This document shows, one piece after another, positions 4,527-9,575 of a DNA stretch of 9,575 nucleotides. The notes beneath the pieces were generated by a model. That model had not been told where the DNA came from and did not search any database. It saw nothing but the letters and a program-made list of their open reading frames with translations. How positions within the stretch are numbered: the first letter of the stretch is position 1; the number at the start of each line of letters is the position of its first letter. Made by a program: the position numbers and the translations under genes. The DNA lies in assembly GCA_016176815.1 (NCBI GenBank), contig JACOWL010000015.1, positions 1 to 9,575 of the forward strand, in the 5' to 3' direction. Origin of the DNA: Candidatus Pacearchaeota archaeon (GTDB lineage: Archaea; Nanobdellota; Nanobdellia; Pacearchaeales; GW2011-AR1).

Positions 4527-5155
4527 TTCAAAATCTTCCCGGTTTCTTCATACCACAAATATAAATCAAGCTCTCCAAGATTTAAATTAGTCTTTTCAGC
4601 AATTTCTCTTAATAAATTTTCAATTTCAATGTATTTTTTTGGAGTTAAAGATTTTGAATTTGGTTTTATAATTAAATTATTTTTAACAAGTAAATCCACA
4701 ATATGAAAATCAATTATTGCCAAATTTTTATACCCAATATTTCTTAAAAAATGCGAAGATTCCTTCATTCCCAATCCTTTTATATTTTTAACAATTTCTT
4801 CTCGTTTTTTTATTTCATCTTCTTCATTTTCTAAAATTTTTCTTAAATCATTTATTTTTTGTCTGGCTTCAAAAATATATCTTGCTCTTGCATTTGGAAA
4901 TCTATGCCCTAATTCAGAAAGTTTTTTTGCTAAATCTGTTTCAGACAGCGTTAGAAATCCATTGTCAACAGCATTTTGAATTTTAATTCCTCCCTGCGCA
5001 GAAAAATTTGCAGTAAGAAGACAAAAGCATAATTCTTTAAAAATTTCATTTATGTTCTTTTTGCCAAGTTCAGAAAATTCTTTCATACGGGAATCAATAA
5101 TTTTTTTGATTTCAGATTTTTTTAGGTTTTCAATTATGTTAATTAGGGGTTGCAT
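4523..5155 (-). CDS. ogg: Archaeal 8-oxoguanine DNA glycosylase/AP lyase, Ogg2 type
   Basis: A 210-residue protein closely resembling the Methanocaldococcus-type Ogg2 family in length and motifs. Seen: ELCFCLLTANFSAQGGIKIQ (res 41-60), LGHRFPNARARYI (res 82-94), the helix-hairpin-helix NIKGLGMKESSHFLRNIG (res 124-141) with the presumed Schiff-base lysine K131, the catalytic Asp D149 in IIDFHI, and LGELDLYLWYEETGKILK at the end. The C-terminal Lys, reported to take part in guanine/8-oxoguanine discrimination in this family, is kept. The residue after D149 is Phe where Arg is usual (IIDRHI). The enzyme removes 8-oxoguanine and cuts the strand by beta-elimination. It overlaps nth by 13 nt. Confidence 0.92.
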   Translation of the reverse strand: MQPLINIIENLKKSEIKKIIDSRMKEFSELGKKNINEIFKELCFCLLTANFSAQGGIKIQNAVDNGFLTLSETDLAKKLSELGHRFPNARARYIFEARQKINDLRKILENEEDEIKKREEIVKNIKGLGMKESSHFLRNIGYKNLAIIDFHIVDLLVKNNLIIKPNSKSLTPKKYIEIENLLREIAEKTNLNLGELDLYLWYEETGKILK

Positions 5156-5754
5156 TTTATTTCCTCCAAAATTTTATCCTTCTCTTTGCGACTAGTGTAC
5201 GTCTTGCCAAAACGCACAGCAATCGGATTTATTTTTCTCCAGTAATTTTTATGAAATAATTTTTCCAAATCTATTTCAATTTTGTGTGGATCAACATGGT
5301 TTGACCATCCTAATTTCCTAGAGACATAATTTAGATGAGTATCAACACCGATGGCATTTTTGCCTTTTTCAGCTAAAAAAACATTCGCTGTTTTTCTTCC
5401 AACCCCTGAAAGTTTAATCAGTTCATCAATAGATTCAGGAATTTCAGAATTATATTCTTTAATCAAAATCTTAGAGCAATTTAAAATATTTTTTGATTTA
5501 TTTTTGTAAAAATTCACCGGCTTAATTATTTTTTCAATTTCTTTAATATTTGCTTTGGATAATTTTTTTGCTGTCGGATATTTTTTAAAAAGTTCTTTTG
5601 CAACTTTTATAGTCGTTTCATCGCGGGTTCTTGCTGACAGGATTATAGAAATCAATGTTTGAAATTCATTTACCCATTTTTCTGCCGCCAAACGCATTCT
5701 TTTCCCATATTTATCCAAGAGCTTAAGTTGTTTTAATGCGAGAGTTTGGTTCAT
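5143..5754 (-). CDS. nth: Endonuclease III-like DNA glycosylase lacking the Fe-S cluster
   Basis: A 203-residue protein. Seen: FQTLISIILSARTRDETTIKVAKELF (res 31-56; cited here as a region), helix-hairpin-helix LSGVGRKTANVFLAE (res 115-129) with catalytic lysine K121, and GVDTHLNYVSRKLGW (res 136-150) with catalytic aspartate D138. It removes oxidised pyrimidines and cleaves the abasic site. Classical Nth ends with Cys-x6-Cys-x2-Cys-x5-Cys holding a [4Fe-4S] cluster; here the corresponding part reads RFGKTYTSRKEKDKILEEIK and only one Cys (C201) is near the end, so the cluster is missing. This is not a truncation artefact: the protein runs to full alignment length. First gene of the nth-ogg-DUF192 operon, with a TATA-like box about 25 nt before its ATG. 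Confidence 0.92.
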   Translation of the reverse strand: MNQTLALKQLKLLDKYGKRMRLAAEKWVNEFQTLISIILSARTRDETTIKVAKELFKKYPTAKKLSKANIKEIEKIIKPVNFYKNKSKNILNCSKILIKEYNSEIPESIDELIKLSGVGRKTANVFLAEKGKNAIGVDTHLNYVSRKLGWSNHVDPHKIEIDLEKLFHKNYWRKINPIAVRFGKTYTSRKEKDKILEEIKCNP

Positions 5755-5771
5755 TTTAATTTATGCCCAGT

Positions 5772-5785
5772 TAAATTTAAAAAAG
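5772..5785 (-). promoter_or_regulatory. TATA box of the nth-ogg-DUF192 operon
   Basis: On the minus strand an ACTTTTTTAAATTT-like box is centred about 25 nt before the ATG at 5754, fitting a leaderless transcript. Confidence 0.5.
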
Positions 5786-5820
5786 TTTTGTTGCGTAGAA
5801 TATCTATTTAAACAGGTATA

Positions 5821-5882
5821 ATACAAAATATATTTTAATAATAACATAATCAGATAAATATATTACAAAATATATATTAAAA
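5821..5882. repeat. Degenerate direct repeat in the nth/cbf5 divergent promoter region
   Basis: 5821-5840 and 5863-5882 match at 17 of 20 positions around a shared TACAAAATATAT core, offset by 42 nt (about four helical turns). The DNA here is almost pure A/T, so chance is a real possibility. It could be a regulator-binding site shared by the two divergent units. Confidence 0.3.
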
Positions 5883-5892
5883 TAGAAGGTTA

Positions 5893-5904
5893 ATCTTTTA
5901 ATCT
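5893..5904 (+). promoter_or_regulatory. Possible TATA box of the cbf5-tag-trmY operon
   Basis: ATCTTTTAATCT is centred about 26 nt before the ATG at 5924. A second candidate, TATATATTAAAA (5871-5882), would give a leader of roughly 20 nt. I cannot decide between them. Confidence 0.35.
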
Positions 5905-5923
5905 TGGTTTTTCTTTAAAGATT

Positions 5924-6172
5924 ATGGATGTAAATAAAATAAAATCTCAAAAATCAATTTTAGAACTTCTTGAATTTGGAATAATTAATATTGACAAATC
6001 TTCAGGACCGACGAGTTTTAATGTTTCTGATTTTGTGAAGAAAAAATTAAATTTAAGAAAAACTTCTCATTTTGGAACTCTTGACCCAAAAGTTACAGGA
6101 GTTTTGCCGGTTGCATTAAATCGCGCCTGTAAATTAACAGGATTTTTTCTTGGAGAAAATAAAGATGCATGA
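5924..6172 (+). CDS. cbf5: Cbf5/TruB pseudouridine synthase, N-terminal part (split gene)
   Basis: An 82-residue open frame holding the first part of an archaeal Cbf5: FGIINIDKSSGPTSFNVSDF (res 18-37) and SHFGTLDPKVTGVLPVAL (res 48-65) with the catalytic aspartate D54, then NRACKLTGFFLGENK (res 66-80). In intact Cbf5 the next residues are the conserved K-E-Y-V strand carrying the active-site tyrosine; here the frame ends Asp-Ala-stop two codons after that Lys. The remainder is encoded one frame over, from 6165. Cbf5 makes pseudouridine in rRNA within box H/ACA particles and can act at tRNA position 55. The N-terminus is shorter than in Pyrococcus-type Cbf5. Either a split enzyme, a frameshift mutant, or an assembly error. 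Confidence 0.85.
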   Translation: MDVNKIKSQKSILELLEFGIINIDKSSGPTSFNVSDFVKKKLNLRKTSHFGTLDPKVTGVLPVALNRACKLTGFFLGENKDA

Positions 6173-6779
6173 AGAAATTTCTTTAGAAAAGATTAAAGAA
6201 AAGATTAAAGAAAAATTTTTAGGAAAAATTAAACAAACTCCGCCGGTAAAATCAAGAGTTAAAAGAGTTGAAAGAGAAAGGGAAATTATTTCTTTTGAGA
6301 TTTTGGAGCAGAGCGAAAATAAAAAAGATTTTTTGTTTAAAACCGAAGTTCAAGGAGGAACATATATTAGAAAATTAATTGATGATTTAGGGAAAGAATT
6401 GAATGTTGGAGCGCATATGCTTGAATTAAGAAGAATTCGCGCTGGAATTTTTGAAGAAAATTCAATCGTTAATTTATATGATTTTGAGAAAGCAGTTGAT
6501 GAATATGAAAATGGAAATGAAGAAAATTTGAGAAAAATTATAATTCCTGCGGAAATTCTCTCAGAAGTTTATCTTGTTGTTGAAATTAAATCGGAAAATT
6601 TAAAAAAAATTTTTACGGGCAAGCCAATTCACAAAGAAGATTTAAAGAAAACACAAAAAGAAAATATTGGAAAAATAATTTCTATTTTTTGCGGGGATAA
6701 ATTTATCGGGATGTATAAAGTAATAAATTCCGGAGAGATTTTTGCTAAGGCGGAATTTGTGATGCAGGAGATAAAATGA
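6165..6779 (+). CDS. cbf5: Cbf5/TruB pseudouridine synthase, C-terminal part (split gene)
   Basis: From the ATG at 6165 this frame gives 204 residues: MHEEISLEKIKEKI, then FLGKIKQTPPVKSRVKR (about res 18-34), GGTYIRKLIDDLG (res 64-76), GAHMLELRRIRAG (res 82-94), and a C-terminal region (from about res 134) resembling a short PUA domain. All motifs expected of the second half of Cbf5 are in order. GGAG at 6152-6155 sits 9 nt before the ATG, and that ATG overlaps the stop of the first part (ATGCATGA), so independent, coupled translation is possible. Its stop overlaps the tag ATG by 4 nt. Compared with normal Cbf5, about seven residues (the K-E-Y-V-G-x-M strand) are missing between the two parts. 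Confidence 0.85.
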   Translation: MHEEISLEKIKEKIKEKFLGKIKQTPPVKSRVKRVEREREIISFEILEQSENKKDFLFKTEVQGGTYIRKLIDDLGKELNVGAHMLELRRIRAGIFEENSIVNLYDFEKAVDEYENGNEENLRKIIIPAEILSEVYLVVEIKSENLKKIFTGKPIHKEDLKKTQKENIGKIISIFCGDKFIGMYKVINSGEIFAKAEFVMQEIK

Positions 6780-7357
6780 AAAGCAGATGCGAGTGGCCGG
6801 GAAAAGAAAAGGGAAATGAATTGATGGTTAAATATCATGATGAAGAATGGGGGAAGCCCAATCACGACGACAGAAAATTGTTTGAATACCTCATCTTGGA
6901 TACTTTTCAGGCAGGATTAAGCTGGAGAACAATACTTTACAAAAGAGAGAATTTCAGAAAAGCGTTTCATAATTTCAATCCCATCAAAATAGCAAAATAT
7001 AATGAAAAAGATGTGGAAAGGCTGATGAATGATGCTGGAATAATAAGAAATAAGTTAAAAATTTTTAGCGCAATCACAAATGCAAAAAAATTCCTTGAAA
7101 TGCAGAAGCAATTCGGCTCTTTTGACAAATACATATGGCAATTTACAAATTACAAAACAATAAATAATAAGCTTAAGCGCCTTAAACATATTCAAGCAAC
7201 ATCCAAAGAATCAGACGCGATGAGCAAAAACATGAAGGAAAAAGGTTTTAAATTTGTCGGCTCAACAATATGCTATGCTTTCATGCAGGGAGCAGGAATG
7301 ATAAATGACCACACAATTAAATGTTTTAGGCATAAAGAAGTAAAATGCGACACCTAA
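6776..7357 (+). CDS. tag: DNA-3-methyladenine glycosylase I
   Basis: A 193-residue protein, close to the Escherichia coli Tag length (187). Seen: RCEWPG at the start, YHDEEWGKPNHDDRKLFEYL (res 20-39), FQAGLSWRTILYKRENFRKAF (res 44-64, cited as a region), DVERLMNDAGIIRNKLKI, GFKFVGSTICYAFMQGAGMI (res 157-176) and NDHTIKCF. The four zinc ligands of the family are all present: C5, H21, H179 and C183. The base-recognition Glu of E. coli Tag (E38) is Asp here (D42), a conservative change seen in other homologs. It excises 3-methyladenine from alkylated DNA. GGAG about 8 nt before the ATG is a good ribosome binding site. It overlaps cbf5 by 4 nt and trmY by 13 nt. Confidence 0.95.
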   Translation: MKSRCEWPGKEKGNELMVKYHDEEWGKPNHDDRKLFEYLILDTFQAGLSWRTILYKRENFRKAFHNFNPIKIAKYNEKDVERLMNDAGIIRNKLKIFSAITNAKKFLEMQKQFGSFDKYIWQFTNYKTINNKLKRLKHIQATSKESDAMSKNMKEKGFKFVGSTICYAFMQGAGMINDHTIKCFRHKEVKCDT

Positions 7358-7929
7358 TATATTTTTCAAACTCGGCAGTAACGAGCGGAAGTGCTTTGGC
7401 TCACGGAGAGCTGATGAAAGCGGGGAGAATTGATATCGCAATTCATAGTTTTATACAAGGAGTTTTTTTGTCTCATGATTTTAGAAAAGATGTGAAATTT
7501 CATTTTATTTTTTACGGACAGCCGGATCCTCCAAAGCATATTGAAATTCAGGTTACAGATGAATTGGAAATCTCAAAAAAAGATATTGGAAATTTAATAA
7601 AAAAAATTCTTTACAAATATAAGGAAGGAGAAAAAACAAATCCTCTTCCGGGATGCTTTGTTGAGAAAAAAAGTTTTTTAAAAGTTGTTGATGAACTTGC
7701 AGAGCAAGGAAATGAAATTTTTATTTTAGATAAAAAAGGCAAGGATATTCGCGAGGCAAAAATTTCAGATAATTGCGTTTTTATCTTAGGAGACCATGAA
7801 GGTTTGCCTAAAAAAGAATTAAAAAGATTAAAACAAACAGCGACGCCAGTTTCCATAGGACCTAAAACTTATTTTGCAAGCCAGACAATCGCAGTTGTTA
7901 ATAATGAACTGGATAGAAGGGGAATATAA
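7345..7929 (+). CDS. trmY: tRNA (pseudouridine54-N1)-methyltransferase
   Basis: A 194-residue SPOUT-class methyltransferase of the TrmY (DUF358) family, which methylates pseudouridine 54 to N1-methylpseudouridine in the T-loop of archaeal tRNAs using S-adenosylmethionine. Seen: AVTSGSALAHGELMKAGRID (res 11-30) with the family 'aGRlD' motif, FLSHDFRKDV (res 41-50), LPGCFVEKK (res 101-109), and the knotted SAM-binding end: FILGDHEGLP (res 146-155) and SIGPKTYFASQTIAVVNNEL (res 170-189) followed by DRRGI. In many TrmY proteins the segment after 'SIGP' reads LHADHCI; here it is YFASQTI. It shares an operon with cbf5, another enzyme of pseudouridine chemistry, although Psi54 itself is normally made by Pus10. 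Confidence 0.93.
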   Translation: MRHLIYFSNSAVTSGSALAHGELMKAGRIDIAIHSFIQGVFLSHDFRKDVKFHFIFYGQPDPPKHIEIQVTDELEISKKDIGNLIKKILYKYKEGEKTNPLPGCFVEKKSFLKVVDELAEQGNEIFILDKKGKDIREAKISDNCVFILGDHEGLPKKELKRLKQTATPVSIGPKTYFASQTIAVVNNELDRRGI

Positions 7930-8016
7930 ATTTTAAAGTATACAAATCAATCATCAAAATAAATATAAGCAAAAAATTTTCTAAGAGGTAAAAAATTCCG
8001 CAAAAACAATAACATA

Positions 8017-8041
8017 AAATTTAATAAACCAGCTTAAATTA
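8017..8041 (+). promoter_or_regulatory. Candidate TATA boxes of the acylphosphatase gene
   Basis: AAATTTAATAAAC (8017-8029) and GCTTAAATTA (8032-8041) lie about 35 and 21 nt before the ATG at 8058. Either could serve. The rest of the 128-nt gap after trmY (7930-8057) is AT-rich and shows no gene. Confidence 0.35.
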
Positions 8042-8057
8042 TCATTTAAACATCAAA

Positions 8058-8333
8058 ATGAAAAAATCAATTCGTGTATATATCACGGGAAATATTCAGG
8101 GAATTTATTTCAGAAGTTTTATCAAAGAAAATGCTGAAAAATATAATGTCAAAGGTTTTGTCAGGAATTTAGAAGACGGCAGAGTGGAAGTTTTTTTAGA
8201 AGGAAATTCTGAAGATGTCAACAAAATGATTGAAGTTTGCAAGATGGGGCCTAAAAATGCCCAGGTAAGGGATGTTCAGACCAAACAGGAAAAATTTCAG
8301 GATTTTAAAAATTTCAAGGTGCTGCATATTTAG
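8058..8333 (+). CDS. acyP: Acylphosphatase
   Basis: A 91-residue single-domain enzyme of the usual length that hydrolyses acyl phosphates. Seen: the phosphate loop GNIQGIYFRSF (res 11-21) with catalytic R19, and KGFVRNLEDGRVEVFLEG (res 32-49) with catalytic N37, followed by KMGPKNAQVRDV (res 62-73), the 'GP..A.V..v' motif. The loop is IQGIYFR rather than the common VQGVGFR, a mild variant. The last codons and 11 bases beyond the stop recur in degraded form at 798-871, so this gene or a close relative once had a copy next to yhbY. It has its own promoter-like region and no tight neighbour. Confidence 0.95.
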   Translation: MKKSIRVYITGNIQGIYFRSFIKENAEKYNVKGFVRNLEDGRVEVFLEGNSEDVNKMIEVCKMGPKNAQVRDVQTKQEKFQDFKNFKVLHI

Positions 8334-8344
8334 GGAGATTTTTT
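8304..8344 (+). repeat. Copy 2 of the 41-nt dispersed repeat
   Basis: The 3' end of the acylphosphatase gene plus GGAGATTTTTT; matches 831-871 at 37 of 41 positions. The T6 run (8339-8344) right after the stop may terminate the acylphosphatase transcript. Confidence 0.8.
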
Positions 8345-8392
8345 AATTTTTCCAGATATTAATTATTTAATTTGATATTCCTTATTCCTGTA

Positions 8393-8406
8393 TGGTCTTT
8401 AGACCA
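8393..8406. terminator. Short hairpin between convergent genes
   Basis: TGGTCT (8393-8398) and AGACCA (8401-8406) form a perfect 6-bp inverted repeat with a 2-base spacer, followed by ATGG...CCAT (8409-8421). It lies in the 152-nt gap between acylphosphatase (+) and the convergent gene ending at 8486. It may help end transcription in either direction; there is no adjoining T-run, so the role is uncertain. Confidence 0.3.
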
Positions 8407-8485
8407 GCATGGTTTATCCATAAATTTATTATTTAGAAGATTAATGAAAAAATTTCCAGTTTTTACTTTTAAGAAATTAAATTAT

Positions 8486-8989
8486 TTATTCCTCTTTAAT
8501 TTCTTCATCTTTTGAATCGTCTTTTTTAACTAATTTCCCGTCTTTAATTTCAAATCCGTGCTCTTTTAACTCTCTTTGAAGTTTTGCAGTCTGGATTTGC
8601 AGAACTCTTGCCATTTCGTCGTATGCATGAAGTCTTCTTGCTAATTCATTTAAAATGTCATTCCATCCATTATTTGACAGCGCAATCAATTCTGGCTCAA
8701 TTATTTCTATATTTGCAGGCATATATTTAAACATTAAAATCGCAATCTGCAAAATTTCTTCAGCTTCAATTTCAACTTCAGCAAAAGTCGCGTAAAAATC
8801 TTTATTATTTTTTAGTTCAACAGGCTCGTTAATTTTTGATTCAATTACTTTAACTCCTTTTTCCCCCTTAATTGCTTCAATTATTTTTTCAAGAGTCTGA
8901 ACTAAATGCTCTTTTGGTCTGCCGATTATTTCTAATATAAAAATCGCTTTTATTTTATTTATTTTCAAATTCTTGTTTTTGGAATTCAT
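8486..8989 (-). CDS. Conserved-looking cytosolic protein of unknown function
   Basis: A 167-residue protein without signal peptide or membrane segment. I do not recognise a named family with confidence. Res 13-100 alternate strands and helices: KAIFILEIIGRPKEHLVQTL, KVIESKINEPVELK, FYATFAEVEIEAEEILQIAI and ANIEIIEPELIALSNNGWND, a pattern compatible with a ferredoxin-like (ACT-type) alpha-beta fold. Res 105-145 look like a long helix or coiled coil (NDILNELARRLHAYDEMARV, LQIQTAKLQRELKEHG), and the end is acidic and lysine-rich. Its start overlaps the upstream gene by 35 nt, an unusually long overlap, but there is no later ATG before the first predicted strand. Regular composition and an intact frame argue for a real gene. 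Confidence 0.75.
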   Translation of the reverse strand: MNSKNKNLKINKIKAIFILEIIGRPKEHLVQTLEKIIEAIKGEKGVKVIESKINEPVELKNNKDFYATFAEVEIEAEEILQIAILMFKYMPANIEIIEPELIALSNNGWNDILNELARRLHAYDEMARVLQIQTAKLQRELKEHGFEIKDGKLVKKDDSKDEEIKEE

Positions 8990-9575
8990 TTTTATATTCT
9001 TTTTTAAATATTTTTTTCTTCAGTAAAAATAATAATGCCAGCAAAAAAGCAAACGCGCTTAAAATGTATTTTGCATAATCATTTTTATTTAATTTTTTTG
9101 TGTTCTCTTCGCTTTTTATATCTTTTGCATTGGCTGTTGCGCTTCCGATAATAATTATTGTCTCTGTTTCATTTAGTTTGCTGTCTTCTGCTGAATTTTG
9201 ATAGGCATATTCTTCTTCTGTTTCATTAATTATTTCATTTGATTTTGAGATTAAATAACCTGAAAATATTTTTGTTTTTTCAGAACTATCTTTTATTTTA
9301 ATTGTAATTTCAGCGCTTTCAAATTCTTTGGTAATTTTCATTAAAAATTCTTTTTCCTGATTTTGGCTTAATGCATTATTCACATAATACGAGGTGGATT
9401 TCCACAAGTTTTCATTTAAAATTTCTGAAATCCTGTTTTCATTGGATAAAATATCAATTTTCACATCATAAATATCTTCATCAAAATTAATTAATTTTAT
9501 TTTAAAAATAAATTCTTGATTTAAAACCGCTTTTTCTGGATAATTCACCCCTATACTTGGATTGGAAACTTCTGC
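8955..9575 (-). CDS. Exported protein with C-terminal membrane anchor (5' end outside window)
   Basis: The frame is open to the right edge of the window: upstream of a GTG at 9548 it continues AEVSNPSIGVNYPEKAVLNQ, which reads as one domain, so the start lies beyond 9575 and at least 206 residues are present. The first ~110 visible residues look like a beta-sandwich (EFIFKIKLINFDEDIYDVKIDI, ISEILNENLWKSTSYYVNN, KEFLMKITKEFESAEITIKI), typical of extracellular or cell-surface modules. A Glu/Asn/Ser-rich linker follows, then a hydrophobic helix YAKYILSAFAFLLALLFLL and a KKKIFKKE stop-transfer end. It should face outward with a short cytosolic tail. A catalytic domain may lie in the missing N-terminal part. 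Followed with 35-nt overlap by the unknown cytosolic gene. Confidence 0.75.
   Translation of the reverse strand, partial: AEVSNPSIGVNYPEKAVLNQEFIFKIKLINFDEDIYDVKIDILSNENRISEILNENLWKSTSYYVNNALSQNQEKEFLMKITKEFESAEITIKIKDSSEKTKIFSGYLISKSNEIINETEEEYAYQNSAEDSKLNETETIIIIGSATANAKDIKSEENTKKLNKNDYAKYILSAFAFLLALLFLLKKKIFKKEYKNEFQKQEFENK

Noticed and set aside
7611..7856. Minus-strand open frame opposite trmY
   Set aside because: Antisense shadow; trmY motifs are unambiguous on the plus strand.
1..9575. CRISPR array, tRNA, rRNA, insertion sequence
   Set aside because: No regularly spaced repeats, no cloverleaf with a TTCRANNC-type arm in the gaps, and no transposase or terminal inverted repeats seen.

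Overview
The window comes from an AT-rich archaeal genome, most likely a small-genome DPANN-type lineage (Woesearchaeota/Pacearchaeota-like; this placement is inference). It carries archaeal/eukaryotic-type ribosomal proteins (eS19, eL39, eL31), an archaeal Ogg2-type glycosylase, Cbf5-type pseudouridine synthase, TrmY, and a standalone NFACT-R protein. Several ATGs have a TATA-like box about 26 nt upstream, as expected for leaderless archaeal mRNAs. Genes are tightly packed, with 4-, 8-, 13- and 20-nt overlaps.

Layout. 1-870 (+): NFACT-R (DUF814) protein and a YhbY/CRM RNA-binding protein, both likely ribosome-associated, followed by a decayed copy of an acylphosphatase 3' end. 980-1450 (-): a toxin-antitoxin pair with an intact VapB-like antitoxin and a truncated PIN toxin. 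1537-2460 (-): membrane-anchored cupredoxin followed by a DoxX-family membrane protein. 2460-4064 (+): divergent promoter region, then the ribosomal operon rps19e-rpl39e-rpl31e, in which eL39 has a long basic N-terminal extension and eL31 a 130-residue charged tail. 4068-5754 (-): nth-ogg-DUF192 operon (base excision repair plus a membrane-anchored DUF192 protein). 5755-5923: divergent promoter region with a degenerate direct repeat. 5924-7929 (+): cbf5 split over two overlapping frames, then tag (3-methyladenine glycosylase I) and trmY. 8058-8333 (+): acylphosphatase. 8486-9575 (-): an unrecognised conserved-looking cytosolic protein and, upstream of it and cut by the window edge, an exported protein with a C-terminal membrane anchor.

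Functional themes are translation (ribosomal proteins, RNA-binding factors, tRNA/rRNA pseudouridine chemistry) and DNA base repair (Nth, Ogg2 and Tag around one divergent promoter). The points most worth a second look are the split Cbf5, which lacks the conserved K-E-Y strand between its two parts; the duplicated acylphosphatase tail (37 of 41 nt identical between 831-871 and 8304-8344); the structured leader of rps19e; a cupredoxin without the usual Cys-His-Met copper loop; and an Nth without its iron-sulphur cysteines. I found no CRISPR array, tRNA, rRNA or insertion sequence.
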